This document shows positions 21,659 to 31,300 of a stretch of DNA of 64,000 bases, one piece after another. Location of the stretch: contig NZ_JABSNU010000014.1 of NCBI RefSeq assembly GCF_013266735.1, positions 1-64,000 of the forward strand. The letters run 5' to 3'. The position numbers and the translations under genes were made by a program. Source of the DNA: Pedobacter foliorum. GTDB lineage: Bacteria > Bacteroidota > Bacteroidia > Sphingobacteriales > Sphingobacteriaceae. The notes beneath the pieces were generated by a model. That model had not been told where the DNA came from. It saw nothing but the letters and a program-made list of their open reading frames with translations, and searched no databases. The number at the start of each line of letters is the position of its first letter. The stretch's first letter is position 1.

Positions 21659-23974
21659 ATGAAACTTAAGCTCATATTATTTTGCCTGCTCAATTTTTAT
21701 GGAATAGCACTGTTTGCGCAGGAAAAAAGACCTATTGATTATGTAGATGTTTTTATGGGAACATCCAATTCGCGTTGGATGCTTGGGCCTTATGCCACAA
21801 TGCCTTATGGGATGATCCAGTTAGGTCCTGATAATCAGGGAGCTAATCAAGGGTATAATTGGATGGCAGGTTATGAGTACGCTATAAATAGTGTAGATGG
21901 CTTTAGTCACCTTCATGCCTGGACGATGGCAGGTTTGAGAATGATGCCAACCACTGCCGATTTAAGTTATTCTGATGAGCCAACTGATTCGCCCTATAAA
22001 GGTGCCGGTGCCGGTTATCATTCACGAATTCAAAAGGAAACAGAAAAAGCTTCGCCAGGGTATTATTCTGTGTACCTGTATGATCATGATGTTAAAGCAG
22101 AAATGGCGGTTACAACCCGTTGTGGACTTCAGCGCTATACGTTTCCTGAGAAAAAAGAGTCGCGTGTTTTAATCGATTTGCAGTTTCCTGCCGAGTATGA
22201 TTTTAATGTGAAAGATGCTAAAATCACGAAAGTGACTGAAACTGAGATTGAGGGGTATGCCGAATCAAGTTCGGGAGGTTTTAATGATTATAAAGTATGT
22301 TTTGTACTTCAATTTGATAAGCCTTTTCAAAGTTTTAATGCCTGGACCGGAAAAAAACTAACTAGAAATTGCAAAGAGATTTCAGGAAAAGGAGATGTTG
22401 GTGCTTTTGTTACTTATAAAACTAAAAAAGGGGATCAGGTTAATGTGCGTTCGGGTATTTCGTTGGTAAGTATTGAACAAGCGCGGTTAAATTTAAAAAC
22501 AGAAATGGAGCCATTCGGCTGGGATATAGAAGCCGTTAAAAAGAATGCAGAAACTACCTGGAATACACTTTTGTCGACCATTAAAGTAGATGGTGGCACA
22601 GAAACCGATAAAGCAAAATTTTACACCAACTTATATCGTGTTTTTGCTGCTAAACAAACCTGGAATGACGTAAATGGAAAATATGTAGATCCGGCAGAAA
22701 ACGTTCAAACGCTAAAGTATAGCAAAAACATATATGGCGGTGACGCATTTTGGAATACGTTTTGGAATTCTAACGGAGTGCTAAGTTTAATTGCTCCCGA
22801 TATTATGGAAAACTGGGTGGGAACCCAATTGGAATTGTTTAAGCATACCGGCTGGACGGGTAAAGGACCAACTGGGCTTGAATATTCGGGCATTATGGAG
22901 GGCTCGCATGAAATTGCTTTAATGGTTGCTGCTTATCAGAAGGGAATTATCAAAAATAAAACCATTGCGGAGAAAGTTTATGAAGCCGCAAAATTTATGA
23001 TGATGAACGAAGGGGTGAATATTTATGGAGGTTCCGCCGGAAATCCAAAGCTCAAAGAATACATGAAATTTGGGTACGTTCCCTATGAAATTGGTAAAAC
23101 CAATAAGGCCTTGGACTATGCTTTCGATGATTATTGCGTAGCACAAATGGCAAAATCCTTAGGTAAAAAAGCCGATTACAACTATTTCATCAAACGTTCA
23201 CAAAACTATAGGAATGTTTTTAATACCGATTTAAAGTTTGTAGTTCCAAGAGATTCAAATGGTAAATGGATGCCAAATTACGATGAGTTTTCAAACAATT
23301 CTTTTGTAGAAGGAAACGGTTGGGAGTATTCATTTTATGTACCTCATGATGTAGAAGGATTGATTGGTTTGATGGGAAAGGATTTGTTTAATAAACGATT
23401 AGATGATGGTTTCGAGAAATCGGTAGAGTACAAATTTGCGGCCCATGCTTTAGACCGTACAACGGGTGAACGAAATGAGTTTTACATTAATCAGGGAAAT
23501 GAGATAAATATGCAGCCTGCTTTTTTGTTTAATTATTCAGGAAAACCCTGGCTAACCCAAAAATGGAGTCGCGATATTTTGGAGACGTTTTATGGCGCCA
23601 CACCTTATCAAGCTTGGGAGGGTGATGAAGACGAAGGACAAATGGGCGGTTGGTTTGTAATGAGCTCGATGGGGTTGTTTGAAATGCGGGGTGGTACTGA
23701 AATGAATCCTGAGCTTGACCTTACGAGTCCACTGTTTAATAGAATCACAATTAAATTGGACCCTAAGTTTTATAAAGGAAAAGAGTTTGTTATTGAAGCC
23801 AATAATAATTCAAAGGAGAATATTTACATCCAATCTGCCACTTTAAATGGCAAGGCGCTAACCCAAACTAAAATTCATTTTAAGGATATTGTGAACGGAG
23901 GGAAATTGCAGTTTGAGATGGGGCCGTTGCCCAATAAAAATTGGGGAGTGGGAAAACAACATATTAAAAATTGA
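21659..23974 (+). CDS. GH92 family glycosidase (exo-alpha-mannosidase type)
   Basis: 771 residues with a signal peptide (MKLKLILFCLLNFYGIALFAQ). This is a family 92 hydrolase, the calcium-dependent inverting exo-alpha-mannosidases. YVDVFMGTSNSRWMLGPYATMPYGMIQLGPDNQG is the N-terminal beta-domain opening. The (alpha/alpha)6 barrel follows, with VEGNGWEYSFYVPHD, then QGNEINMQPAFLFNYSGKPW, whose Glu near residue 613 is the likely catalytic acid. EGDEDEGQMGGWFVMSSMG near 655 contains the Asp pair that activates water. Length is typical for the family. Linkage specificity cannot be assigned. It is the middle gene of a three-gene operon; its stop overlaps the longer reading of the next frame. Confidence 0.93.
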   Translation: MKLKLILFCLLNFYGIALFAQEKRPIDYVDVFMGTSNSRWMLGPYATMPYGMIQLGPDNQGANQGYNWMAGYEYAINSVDGFSHLHAWTMAGLRMMPTTADLSYSDEPTDSPYKGAGAGYHSRIQKETEKASPGYYSVYLYDHDVKAEMAVTTRCGLQRYTFPEKKESRVLIDLQFPAEYDFNVKDAKITKVTETEIEGYAESSSGGFNDYKVCFVLQFDKPFQSFNAWTGKKLTRNCKEISGKGDVGAFVTYKTKKGDQVNVRSGISLVSIEQARLNLKTEMEPFGWDIEAVKKNAETTWNTLLSTIKVDGGTETDKAKFYTNLYRVFAAKQTWNDVNGKYVDPAENVQTLKYSKNIYGGDAFWNTFWNSNGVLSLIAPDIMENWVGTQLELFKHTGWTGKGPTGLEYSGIMEGSHEIALMVAAYQKGIIKNKTIAEKVYEAAKFMMMNEGVNIYGGSAGNPKLKEYMKFGYVPYEIGKTNKALDYAFDDYCVAQMAKSLGKKADYNYFIKRSQNYRNVFNTDLKFVVPRDSNGKWMPNYDEFSNNSFVEGNGWEYSFYVPHDVEGLIGLMGKDLFNKRLDDGFEKSVEYKFAAHALDRTTGERNEFYINQGNEINMQPAFLFNYSGKPWLTQKWSRDILETFYGATPYQAWEGDEDEGQMGGWFVMSSMGLFEMRGGTEMNPELDLTSPLFNRITIKLDPKFYKGKEFVIEANNNSKENIYIQSATLNGKALTQTKIHFKDIVNGGKLQFEMGPLPNKNWGVGKQHIKN

Positions 23975-23982
23975 TACAGGCA

Positions 23983-26900
23983 ATGAAAAAAATCGGATTA
24001 CTATTATTTATATACTTCATTTCTATAACAACTTACGGCCAGAAAAAAACACTTTGGCAAATAGGAAAACAAGATAATAGTGCTGCTGAATTTGCACTGG
24101 CTCCGGCAGGAAAAGGTAGTTTTCTGGCTGATTTTGGTGGCGAAAATACGGTATTCTCAATCGGTCATTCTACTCCTCAAAAGCATTGGCCTTATGTGTT
24201 GCCTGGTCCACTAGATAGTTGGGCTGGTGGTGGATATTGGTCGGGATTTTATCCACGTCATTTTCCGAGAATAGTATTTAATTTAAAGAATCAGGTTTCA
24301 AAAGGCACTGCTAAGCTCATTATTGATTTTGCTGATGTTAATGCAAATAAACCAACGGTATTGCGAGTAGAAATAAATGGACACCGCCAGGAATTAAATG
24401 TATCTGCTGGAAATGGAAAAGCATTAGACGGGAACTATTCTGCTGGTAAACAAAATACTGTATCGGTTGAAATACCGGGAAATTGGTTGAAAAAAGGATT
24501 AAACATCATTCAGATGGGCATGATATCAGGATCGTGGGCTGTTTTTGATGACATTAGGATGGAAGGAGATGAGGATTTGCAAATTCAAGATATTGCATCG
24601 TCCTTAATTCTTTCGGCGAAAGCTGCACCATTTGAACTGAAAAGAGGTAATAAACGGATTCAACCTTTGCTTATTGATGTTATTCAAATGGATAAAGAGG
24701 AATCTATTAGTGTTTCAATTGGTGGATTACCTCCTGTTTCAAAAACTGTAGAAAAGGGACATGCTATTCTAGAAATTCCTATGCCGGCAGTAGCTAGCTC
24801 TACACAAAATTCTACGCTACCTGTTACCATAAAAGCAGGTAATAAAATTATTTATACAGGTAATGTAAATCGTTCTAAACAAGGTCTTCAAACTTATGTA
24901 GACTATGTTGATTTGCTTATAGGAACGGGAAATTCCAGGTGGATGTTTAAGCCGGGGCCTTCATTGCCACTTAGTATGGTTCAGATAGCACCTGATAATC
25001 AGGATGAAACCTGGAAAGCAGGATATGAATACACCGTAGATAACATTATGGGTTTTAGTCATTTCTCTGACTGGACGATGTGTGGTTTACTAACGATGCC
25101 TACAAGTGGTAAGTTGCAGGTAAATCCGGGTACAGAAAAAAATCCGGATGATGGTTATCGTTCAAGAATTGATAAAAAATCGGAGTCTGCTTTGATTGGG
25201 AAATACAGCGTATTTATGACAGATACCCGTATTAAAGCTGAAATGACATCAACAAGAAGAGCATCTCTTCAACGTTATACCTTTCCAGCTTTGGATTCAG
25301 CAAGAATATTGGTTGATTTATTTACTCCAAATGAATACCCTCATAACCTGAGAGACGCAAAAGTCACAAAGGTTAGTGGTAACGAAATAGAGGGTTTTGC
25401 TACTTATTATAATGCATTTACTGGCTATTCATTAGAACAATTGTACACCGTTCACTTTGTGATGCAGTTTAGCAAACCATTTCAATCTATGGGGGGATGG
25501 GTTAATGATAAGGTAAAGCCTGTTACCGGATATATTGGAGAATGGAATCGTACTCATGAGTTTGAATCTGAGCCAGTTATTACGAACGATATAAATACAA
25601 TACAAGGAAAAGGAGATCTGGGAGTATTCCTAAATTTTAAAACTAAAGAAGGGGAAGCAATAGAGGTGCGAACAGGAGTCTCGTTAGTTGATTTGGCGGG
25701 AGCGAGGAACAATCTTCAAAAAGAAATGATAGAACCTTTCGGTTGGAATTTTGAAAAGGTGGTTCAAAATGCACGGGAGATATGGAATGAGTATTTAGGA
25801 CGTGTTCAGATAGAGACAGACGATCATCTGCAAAAAGTGAAATTTTATACCAATTTATATCGTGCAATTGCAGCTAAAGCAATTTGGAGTGATGCTGATG
25901 GGAGGTATGTGGATGAAGATGAGAAGACTCGTCAGCTTGAGAATAAAGAAGACTGTATTGTGAGTGGGGAGTACTGGAATACTTTTTGGAATAATCAACA
26001 ATTGTTTAATTTGGTTGCCCCCGAGATATCTTCAAAATGGGCACGGTCTGGTATTGAGCTTTACAAGAATAGTGGTTGGTTTAATACTGATCCTGCCGGT
26101 ATAGAGCATACCGGAGTGATGGTGGCAATGCATGGTGTATCGCAGATACAAGGTGCCTGGCAAAGTGGTATCAGAGATTTTGACCTGAAAACTGCTTATT
26201 CCGGCTTCAAAAAAATGCTGACTACTGCTCCTCAAAAATATTCGGGCGGGGGTACTGTAGGTGTTGAGGATATTGAACCTTATATGAAATATGGATACAT
26301 CCCGTTGGGTATGGGGTCGGTGTCTAATACGATGGAGTATGCTTATGATGATTGGTGTTTGGGACAAATGGCCTTGGCGTTAAATAATAAAGAAGATTAT
26401 ACTCATTTTAATAAACGGTCAGAAAACTGGAGAAATATCTTTGATAAAGAATCCGGTTTTGCAAGGCCAAAGGATAAAGAAGGAAATTGGCTGAACCCAT
26501 TTGACCCTTACCATACACCTGGTTTTGTAGAAGGAAATGCCTTTAATTATACCTGGTTTGTACCGCATAACCCCAAAGGGCTTATTGTTGAAATGGGTAA
26601 GGAGCGATTTGCCGATCGCTTAAATGAGGCAATGGAGAAGTCGGCAGTAGCCAATTTTAATGCCTCTGGAGATGATTTTTCTTCATTTCCGATTAACCAT
26701 GGTAATGAGCCGGCGATGGAGGTTGCTTATTTGTTTAATTGGGCGGGCAAACCTTGGCTTACTCAAAAATGGACTCGTGCAATACAGGAACAGTATTATG
26801 GAACTACGCCTTATGATGCCTACCCGGGCGATGAGGATCTAGGTCAAATGAGCAGTTGGTTCATTATGAGTGCTATTGGCTTTTTTCAAATGGATGGAGG

Positions 26901-27159
26901 ATGTTCGGCAAAGCCCATTTATGAAATTGGTAGTCCCAGATATCCGCGTACCACAATTCTATTTAACAATAAATATAACAGAGGGGTGAAATTTACAATT
27001 GAAGCGCATAATGCCTCAAAAGAAAATAAGTATATCCAATCTGCAAAGTTAAATGGGAGGTTGATTCAGGATTTTAAGATTTTACAAAGTGAAGTTTTTA
27101 AAGGAGGAACCTTGGTGTTAGAGATGAGTAACAAGCCGAATTCTAAATGGGGTATTTGA
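23983..27159 (+). CDS. GH92 family glycosidase with N-terminal lyase-type beta domain
   Basis: About 1058 residues with a signal peptide (MKKIGLLLFIYFISITTYGQ); I start at ATG 23983 rather than 23971 because it begins the signal. Residues about 22-200 (TLWQIGKQDNSAAEFALAP..., WPYVLPGPLDSWAG) resemble the beta domain III of rhamnogalacturonan lyases (PL4 type), a carbohydrate-binding jelly roll. A linker domain (about 205-305) follows. The GH92 catalytic region runs from about 308 (YVDYVDLLIGTGNSRWMFKPGPSLPLSMVQIAPDNQ) to the end. The likely catalytic acid is in HGNEPAMEV (about 905), and the base Asp pair is in PGDEDLGQMSSW (about 948). It probably differs in linkage from the preceding paralogue. 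It is the last gene of the operon; convergent bestrophin begins 10 bp later. Confidence 0.9.
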   Translation: MKKIGLLLFIYFISITTYGQKKTLWQIGKQDNSAAEFALAPAGKGSFLADFGGENTVFSIGHSTPQKHWPYVLPGPLDSWAGGGYWSGFYPRHFPRIVFNLKNQVSKGTAKLIIDFADVNANKPTVLRVEINGHRQELNVSAGNGKALDGNYSAGKQNTVSVEIPGNWLKKGLNIIQMGMISGSWAVFDDIRMEGDEDLQIQDIASSLILSAKAAPFELKRGNKRIQPLLIDVIQMDKEESISVSIGGLPPVSKTVEKGHAILEIPMPAVASSTQNSTLPVTIKAGNKIIYTGNVNRSKQGLQTYVDYVDLLIGTGNSRWMFKPGPSLPLSMVQIAPDNQDETWKAGYEYTVDNIMGFSHFSDWTMCGLLTMPTSGKLQVNPGTEKNPDDGYRSRIDKKSESALIGKYSVFMTDTRIKAEMTSTRRASLQRYTFPALDSARILVDLFTPNEYPHNLRDAKVTKVSGNEIEGFATYYNAFTGYSLEQLYTVHFVMQFSKPFQSMGGWVNDKVKPVTGYIGEWNRTHEFESEPVITNDINTIQGKGDLGVFLNFKTKEGEAIEVRTGVSLVDLAGARNNLQKEMIEPFGWNFEKVVQNAREIWNEYLGRVQIETDDHLQKVKFYTNLYRAIAAKAIWSDADGRYVDEDEKTRQLENKEDCIVSGEYWNTFWNNQQLFNLVAPEISSKWARSGIELYKNSGWFNTDPAGIEHTGVMVAMHGVSQIQGAWQSGIRDFDLKTAYSGFKKMLTTAPQKYSGGGTVGVEDIEPYMKYGYIPLGMGSVSNTMEYAYDDWCLGQMALALNNKEDYTHFNKRSENWRNIFDKESGFARPKDKEGNWLNPFDPYHTPGFVEGNAFNYTWFVPHNPKGLIVEMGKERFADRLNEAMEKSAVANFNASGDDFSSFPINHGNEPAMEVAYLFNWAGKPWLTQKWTRAIQEQYYGTTPYDAYPGDEDLGQMSSWFIMSAIGFFQMDGGCSAKPIYEIGSPRYPRTTILFNNKYNRGVKFTIEAHNASKENKYIQSAKLNGRLIQDFKILQSEVFKGGTLVLEMSNKPNSKWGI

Positions 27160-27168
27160 AATGATAAA

Positions 27169-28086
27169 TTAATCAATTATTCCACCATTTTGGGGTTCAA
27201 CTTCAGGCAGTCTTTCACCGGCTAATTCCAATAATGTGGTTTCTATCATTAAGCACATTGAATTAAGGGCTAGGTCATTTGCTTCGGTTCCAAATGGTTG
27301 TTCAATCTCATCGGCAATAGCCTCAAAGGCTACAAATGTATAAGCTATAAAAACGACGATAAGAGGTGTGAGCCATTGTAAACTATCCACCAAACCAAAA
27401 GGCAATAGAAAACAGTATGAATAAACGGTTCGATGTAATAGAACACGATAACTATACGGTATAGGTGTAGATATAATTCTTTCGCAACCGCCTACAATAT
27501 CAGATAGCTTATCCAGATTTTCGTCAAATCGGGCTTGCTGAATAGAGTCTATTTTATTATCATTTTTAATGTTCTTTATCCATTCGGCCATGAGTTTCAT
27601 GAGCATGACCGGTTTAAATTTTGTTGGTGCTATGATTTTAAATTGTTCTTCGTTGAGGCGGGTTTTTAAATCCAGGCTGGCATCGGTGCCTCTCAATTGA
27701 TGTTTTAATGCGTAAGTAAAAGAGATCAATAACTGAATAAAGTTGGTGGTTGATTTGTTGTCTTCTGCAATGTTAGGTAGGGTCATAGCTTGACGCGCTA
27801 AGGATCTGGTGTCATTTAACAAAGCCCCCCAAAGTTTTCGACCTTCCCAAAAACGATCATAGCTAACATTATTGCGAAAACCAAGAAACAGTGCAAGTAC
27901 GAATCCAAATAAAGTTAAGGGGACAGGGTTGAGGGGGATCTTGAATGAAAAAATGGTTCCACGAAGCCACACTACACAGATAGATATGATAAGGAGCAAG
28001 ATTAGTCGGGGCAGAACAGTTGGTAGTACAGACCCATGCCATATAAAGAGCATTTTAAACCAGTGTTCCTTCTTTCTTATTATCAT
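27169..28086 (-). CDS. Bestrophin family ion channel protein
   Basis: A 305-residue bestrophin-like (UPF0187) inner-membrane protein forming pentameric anion or cation channels. Signatures are KMLFIWHGSVLPTVLPRL, the hydrophobic helices at about 25-45 and 55-70, LFLGFRNNVSYDRFWEGRKLWGALLNDTRSLARQ, PYSYRVLLHRTVYSYCFLLPFGLVD and EIEQPFGTEANDLAL near the C-terminus. Length is normal. The 291-bp divergent region to the next gene contains a short hairpin (TTGCCT-AAG-AGGCAA near 28182) and otherwise nothing I can name. Confidence 0.92.
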   Translation of the reverse strand: MIIRKKEHWFKMLFIWHGSVLPTVLPRLILLLIISICVVWLRGTIFSFKIPLNPVPLTLFGFVLALFLGFRNNVSYDRFWEGRKLWGALLNDTRSLARQAMTLPNIAEDNKSTTNFIQLLISFTYALKHQLRGTDASLDLKTRLNEEQFKIIAPTKFKPVMLMKLMAEWIKNIKNDNKIDSIQQARFDENLDKLSDIVGGCERIISTPIPYSYRVLLHRTVYSYCFLLPFGLVDSLQWLTPLIVVFIAYTFVAFEAIADEIEQPFGTEANDLALNSMCLMIETTLLELAGERLPEVEPQNGGIID

Positions 28087-28377
28087 TTGGAAAATTGTTT
28101 ACTATGCAAAGATAAAGCAATTCTATAAAATTCGAATCTATAGTGCTGATTACAGAGCCTTCAAAAGGCTAGTCTTAAGTGTTTGCCTAAGAGGCAATGA
28201 TTGTGCTTAACAATTACTAAACCTCTAGTTAACATGAAGGGCTTCAGTTGTGATAGTTTGGCCAAACGATCAGCTTTTATATGGAACATTAATCTATTTA
28301 AATATTTAGAATAATTATTAATGAATGAAATGAACAATAAGTAAAAAATTCTTTACTTTTATCATAATATTTATAAT

Positions 28378-31300
28378 ATGGTTAGACGTTTATTGATATT
28401 AACGCTCATTTTATTCTTCTATCATATTTCTGTAGCATTTTCTCAAATTGCTATAGAGCAGGTTGCGTCGGGGCCCTATACGCCCGGATCAACTATAGCC
28501 GCAACTTTTAGTTTGGGGCCAGATTGCTTTCGTCCGGGTAATTCGTTTGACCTCTATCTTGTATCGTCCACTGGGGTTGAACAACGTATCGGATCTTATA
28601 ATGGGTTCTACTCTACATTTGTAAATGGGGTTATTCCTACCACAACACCCATTGGAACAGGATATAAACTTAGGGTAAAATCAACTTCACCTGTGCTTAC
28701 CTCCTTAGATTCTGGTCCTTTTGAAATAAAGGCAGGAGGAAAAGTAACCGCTGCGCTAAATTCTAGTTCTAAAGCGAGCATAAATCCAGTAACCTTTGGA
28801 ACTTGTAATACCGATGAGAACACGCCAACGAAAGCGTTTGCCTTTGACAACGAATCGAGTATAGGAAATGTAACTGTAACTTTCAAGAATGAATTGAATC
28901 CTGGAGCAGCACTTCAAGCAATAGTGTTTAGTTCTATTGGAGAAGCAAAATCATTTACTGCTTCACTTGCTCATTATACCTTATTTGTAAAAGCAACAAT
29001 GCCCGACGGAACAATAGGAACTCAAGCATATTTTTTGATTAACAACCTTGCTGTAACTGCATTTACTACAACAAGTGGAAATACGGTATGTTTTCCCGTT
29101 GGTGCATTCGAATACCGTGTTGATGCTTCTGATCGTGGTATAGGTGTAAATTTTCCAGGTAACACTTATAAGATTGATTGGGGAGACGGGACGTTTAACG
29201 ATTACACCTATTGTGACATCAGGCAAAACAATGACCGGGTAAGTCATACTTATACAAAGTCTTCCTGTGGCTTGTCGTACCGATCAGGAACCCAAATTGT
29301 CTATAATGCTTTTGGTGTTAATGTGGGTGTGATAAGCCCATTTTGTGGTGCCATTGGCTCACCCTTGTCTACCCCAGCCAGGGTAGTTTCCAGGCCAGAG
29401 AATTTGTTTTCCTTTCCTCCAATAGCCTGTATAAATGACGATATCATTTTTGATAATCGGTCTTTACCCGGAGAAGCAATAAATACCAATTCTTTGGGCT
29501 GTGCACCAAATGATGTTAAGTACAATTGGTATGTGGATGGTGTTCTTGTTGCTTCATCTAAACCAATTACTTATAGTTTGGTTCATAAGTTTACTGTTGC
29601 CAAAAAATATAAAATACGCCTTTCCTCAATAAGTGAAGGTAGTTGCCAGGCCGATGATCTGGAGCTAGAAATTTGTGTGCAGGAACGGCCAAAGCCTAAT
29701 TTTACTTTACCCAGTAGACTGATTTGTTTAACATCAGGAACACTTACCCCAGACAACACTTCAGTTTTAGATAAGACGTCGTGTCCGTCGACACCGGTTT
29801 ATAACTGGAATGTGGTGCCGGCAGATGGAGTATCTTACTTGGCAGGAACCGGTAACTCTAGCGTTACTCCACAGTTTAAATTTAGTAAATCAGGAATATA
29901 CAATATCACGCTCAGTGTAAAAACTGGAACTTGCGAGGAAATTACACCAGCACAGAAAGTTGTTGTGAATGCAGAGCCGCAGGTAACCTTATCTCCAGAT
30001 ATAAAACTTTGCCAGAAGGGGGACTTTGTATTTGGCCCTAATGCAACGGATACAAAAACAGTTATCACTGGAACAGCTGAGGGACCCTCAGATACCTACA
30101 CATGGGAAGTTATAGGAACTGGTGCCTACACTTTTGTAGCTCCAAGTACGGCAAACAGCCAATATCCAACTATTAATTTTGCTAATTTTGGTACCTATAC
30201 AGTTAAGGTAACTCATAAAAATAATTGTGGTACAGTTAGCAGTACGCAAAAGCTAACATTTACAGCTGCTCCAGTTTTAACTATTGTTGCAAGTTCAAAC
30301 CCCATTTGTAACAAAGCATCTGTAGGTTTAACCGGGGCAATTTCAGGAAGTTTTGATTCGTTTACATGGGATAATGGAACCAATAATGTTGGTTTTTCAA
30401 ATCCTGCTAGTCTTACTACTACCTACACGCCAACTGCAACAGAACGTAGTGCCGGAAAAGCCGCCATATTTTTAAGGGTTAATACTGGATTGCCAGGTGA
30501 TTGTGCTGTCGTTTTAAAGCAATTAGATATTGTCATCCTTCCAGAAAATAAATTAACCAATACAGATAATACTAAGGCTATTTGTACCGGAAATCCAGTA
30601 GGTTTTATTCCAACATCTACTGTAGCCGGGAGTGCATTTAAATGGACGGCAATAAATAATGATGGTTTGGCTACTGGTTTTAGAGCAACAGGAACCGGAA
30701 ACATTACCGATGTAATCACCAATACTAATGCAACAAACAATGCAGTGGTTGTTTATACCATTATCCCTCAAAAAGATGGATGCGATGGCGAGCCATTTGT
30801 TTTAACAGTAACAGTTGCCCCTAATCCAATTTTAACAGCCACAGTAGCAAAGGCAACCGTATGTACCGGAAATCCATCAGGCATCACATTGAGTTCAAAT
30901 TTAGGAAATAGCAATACCATGTATGTTTGGACAAGTACTGCAATCGGGATTACAGGCAACACCAATCAGAGTGTTCCCTTGTCTGTTACTACAATTAACG
31001 ATATATTAATCAACAGTGGGGCAACCGAGGGAAGTGTTACCTATAAGATTACACCTATAACTAATGGCTGCCCGGGTACCCCAAAAACCGTTGTCGTTAA
31101 AGTGCATCCTACAATTACGGTGGCCAATGCAGGTGCTGATCAATCAATTTGTAACCAACGGGACTTTACTTTAAGTGGTAATGCACCCGGGGCTAACGAA
31201 ACAGGTATATGGACAGTATCGCCCGCAGGGCCTGTAATTGCAGACGCTACTGCTTACAATAGTGCTGTAACTGCGATTATTCCTGGTCAGCAATATGTTT

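Noticed and set aside
28182..28196. TTGCCT-AAG-AGGCAA hairpin upstream of the PKD protein as a riboswitch or terminator
   Set aside because: The six-base stem has no T run or further conserved structure; it is too small to interpret.
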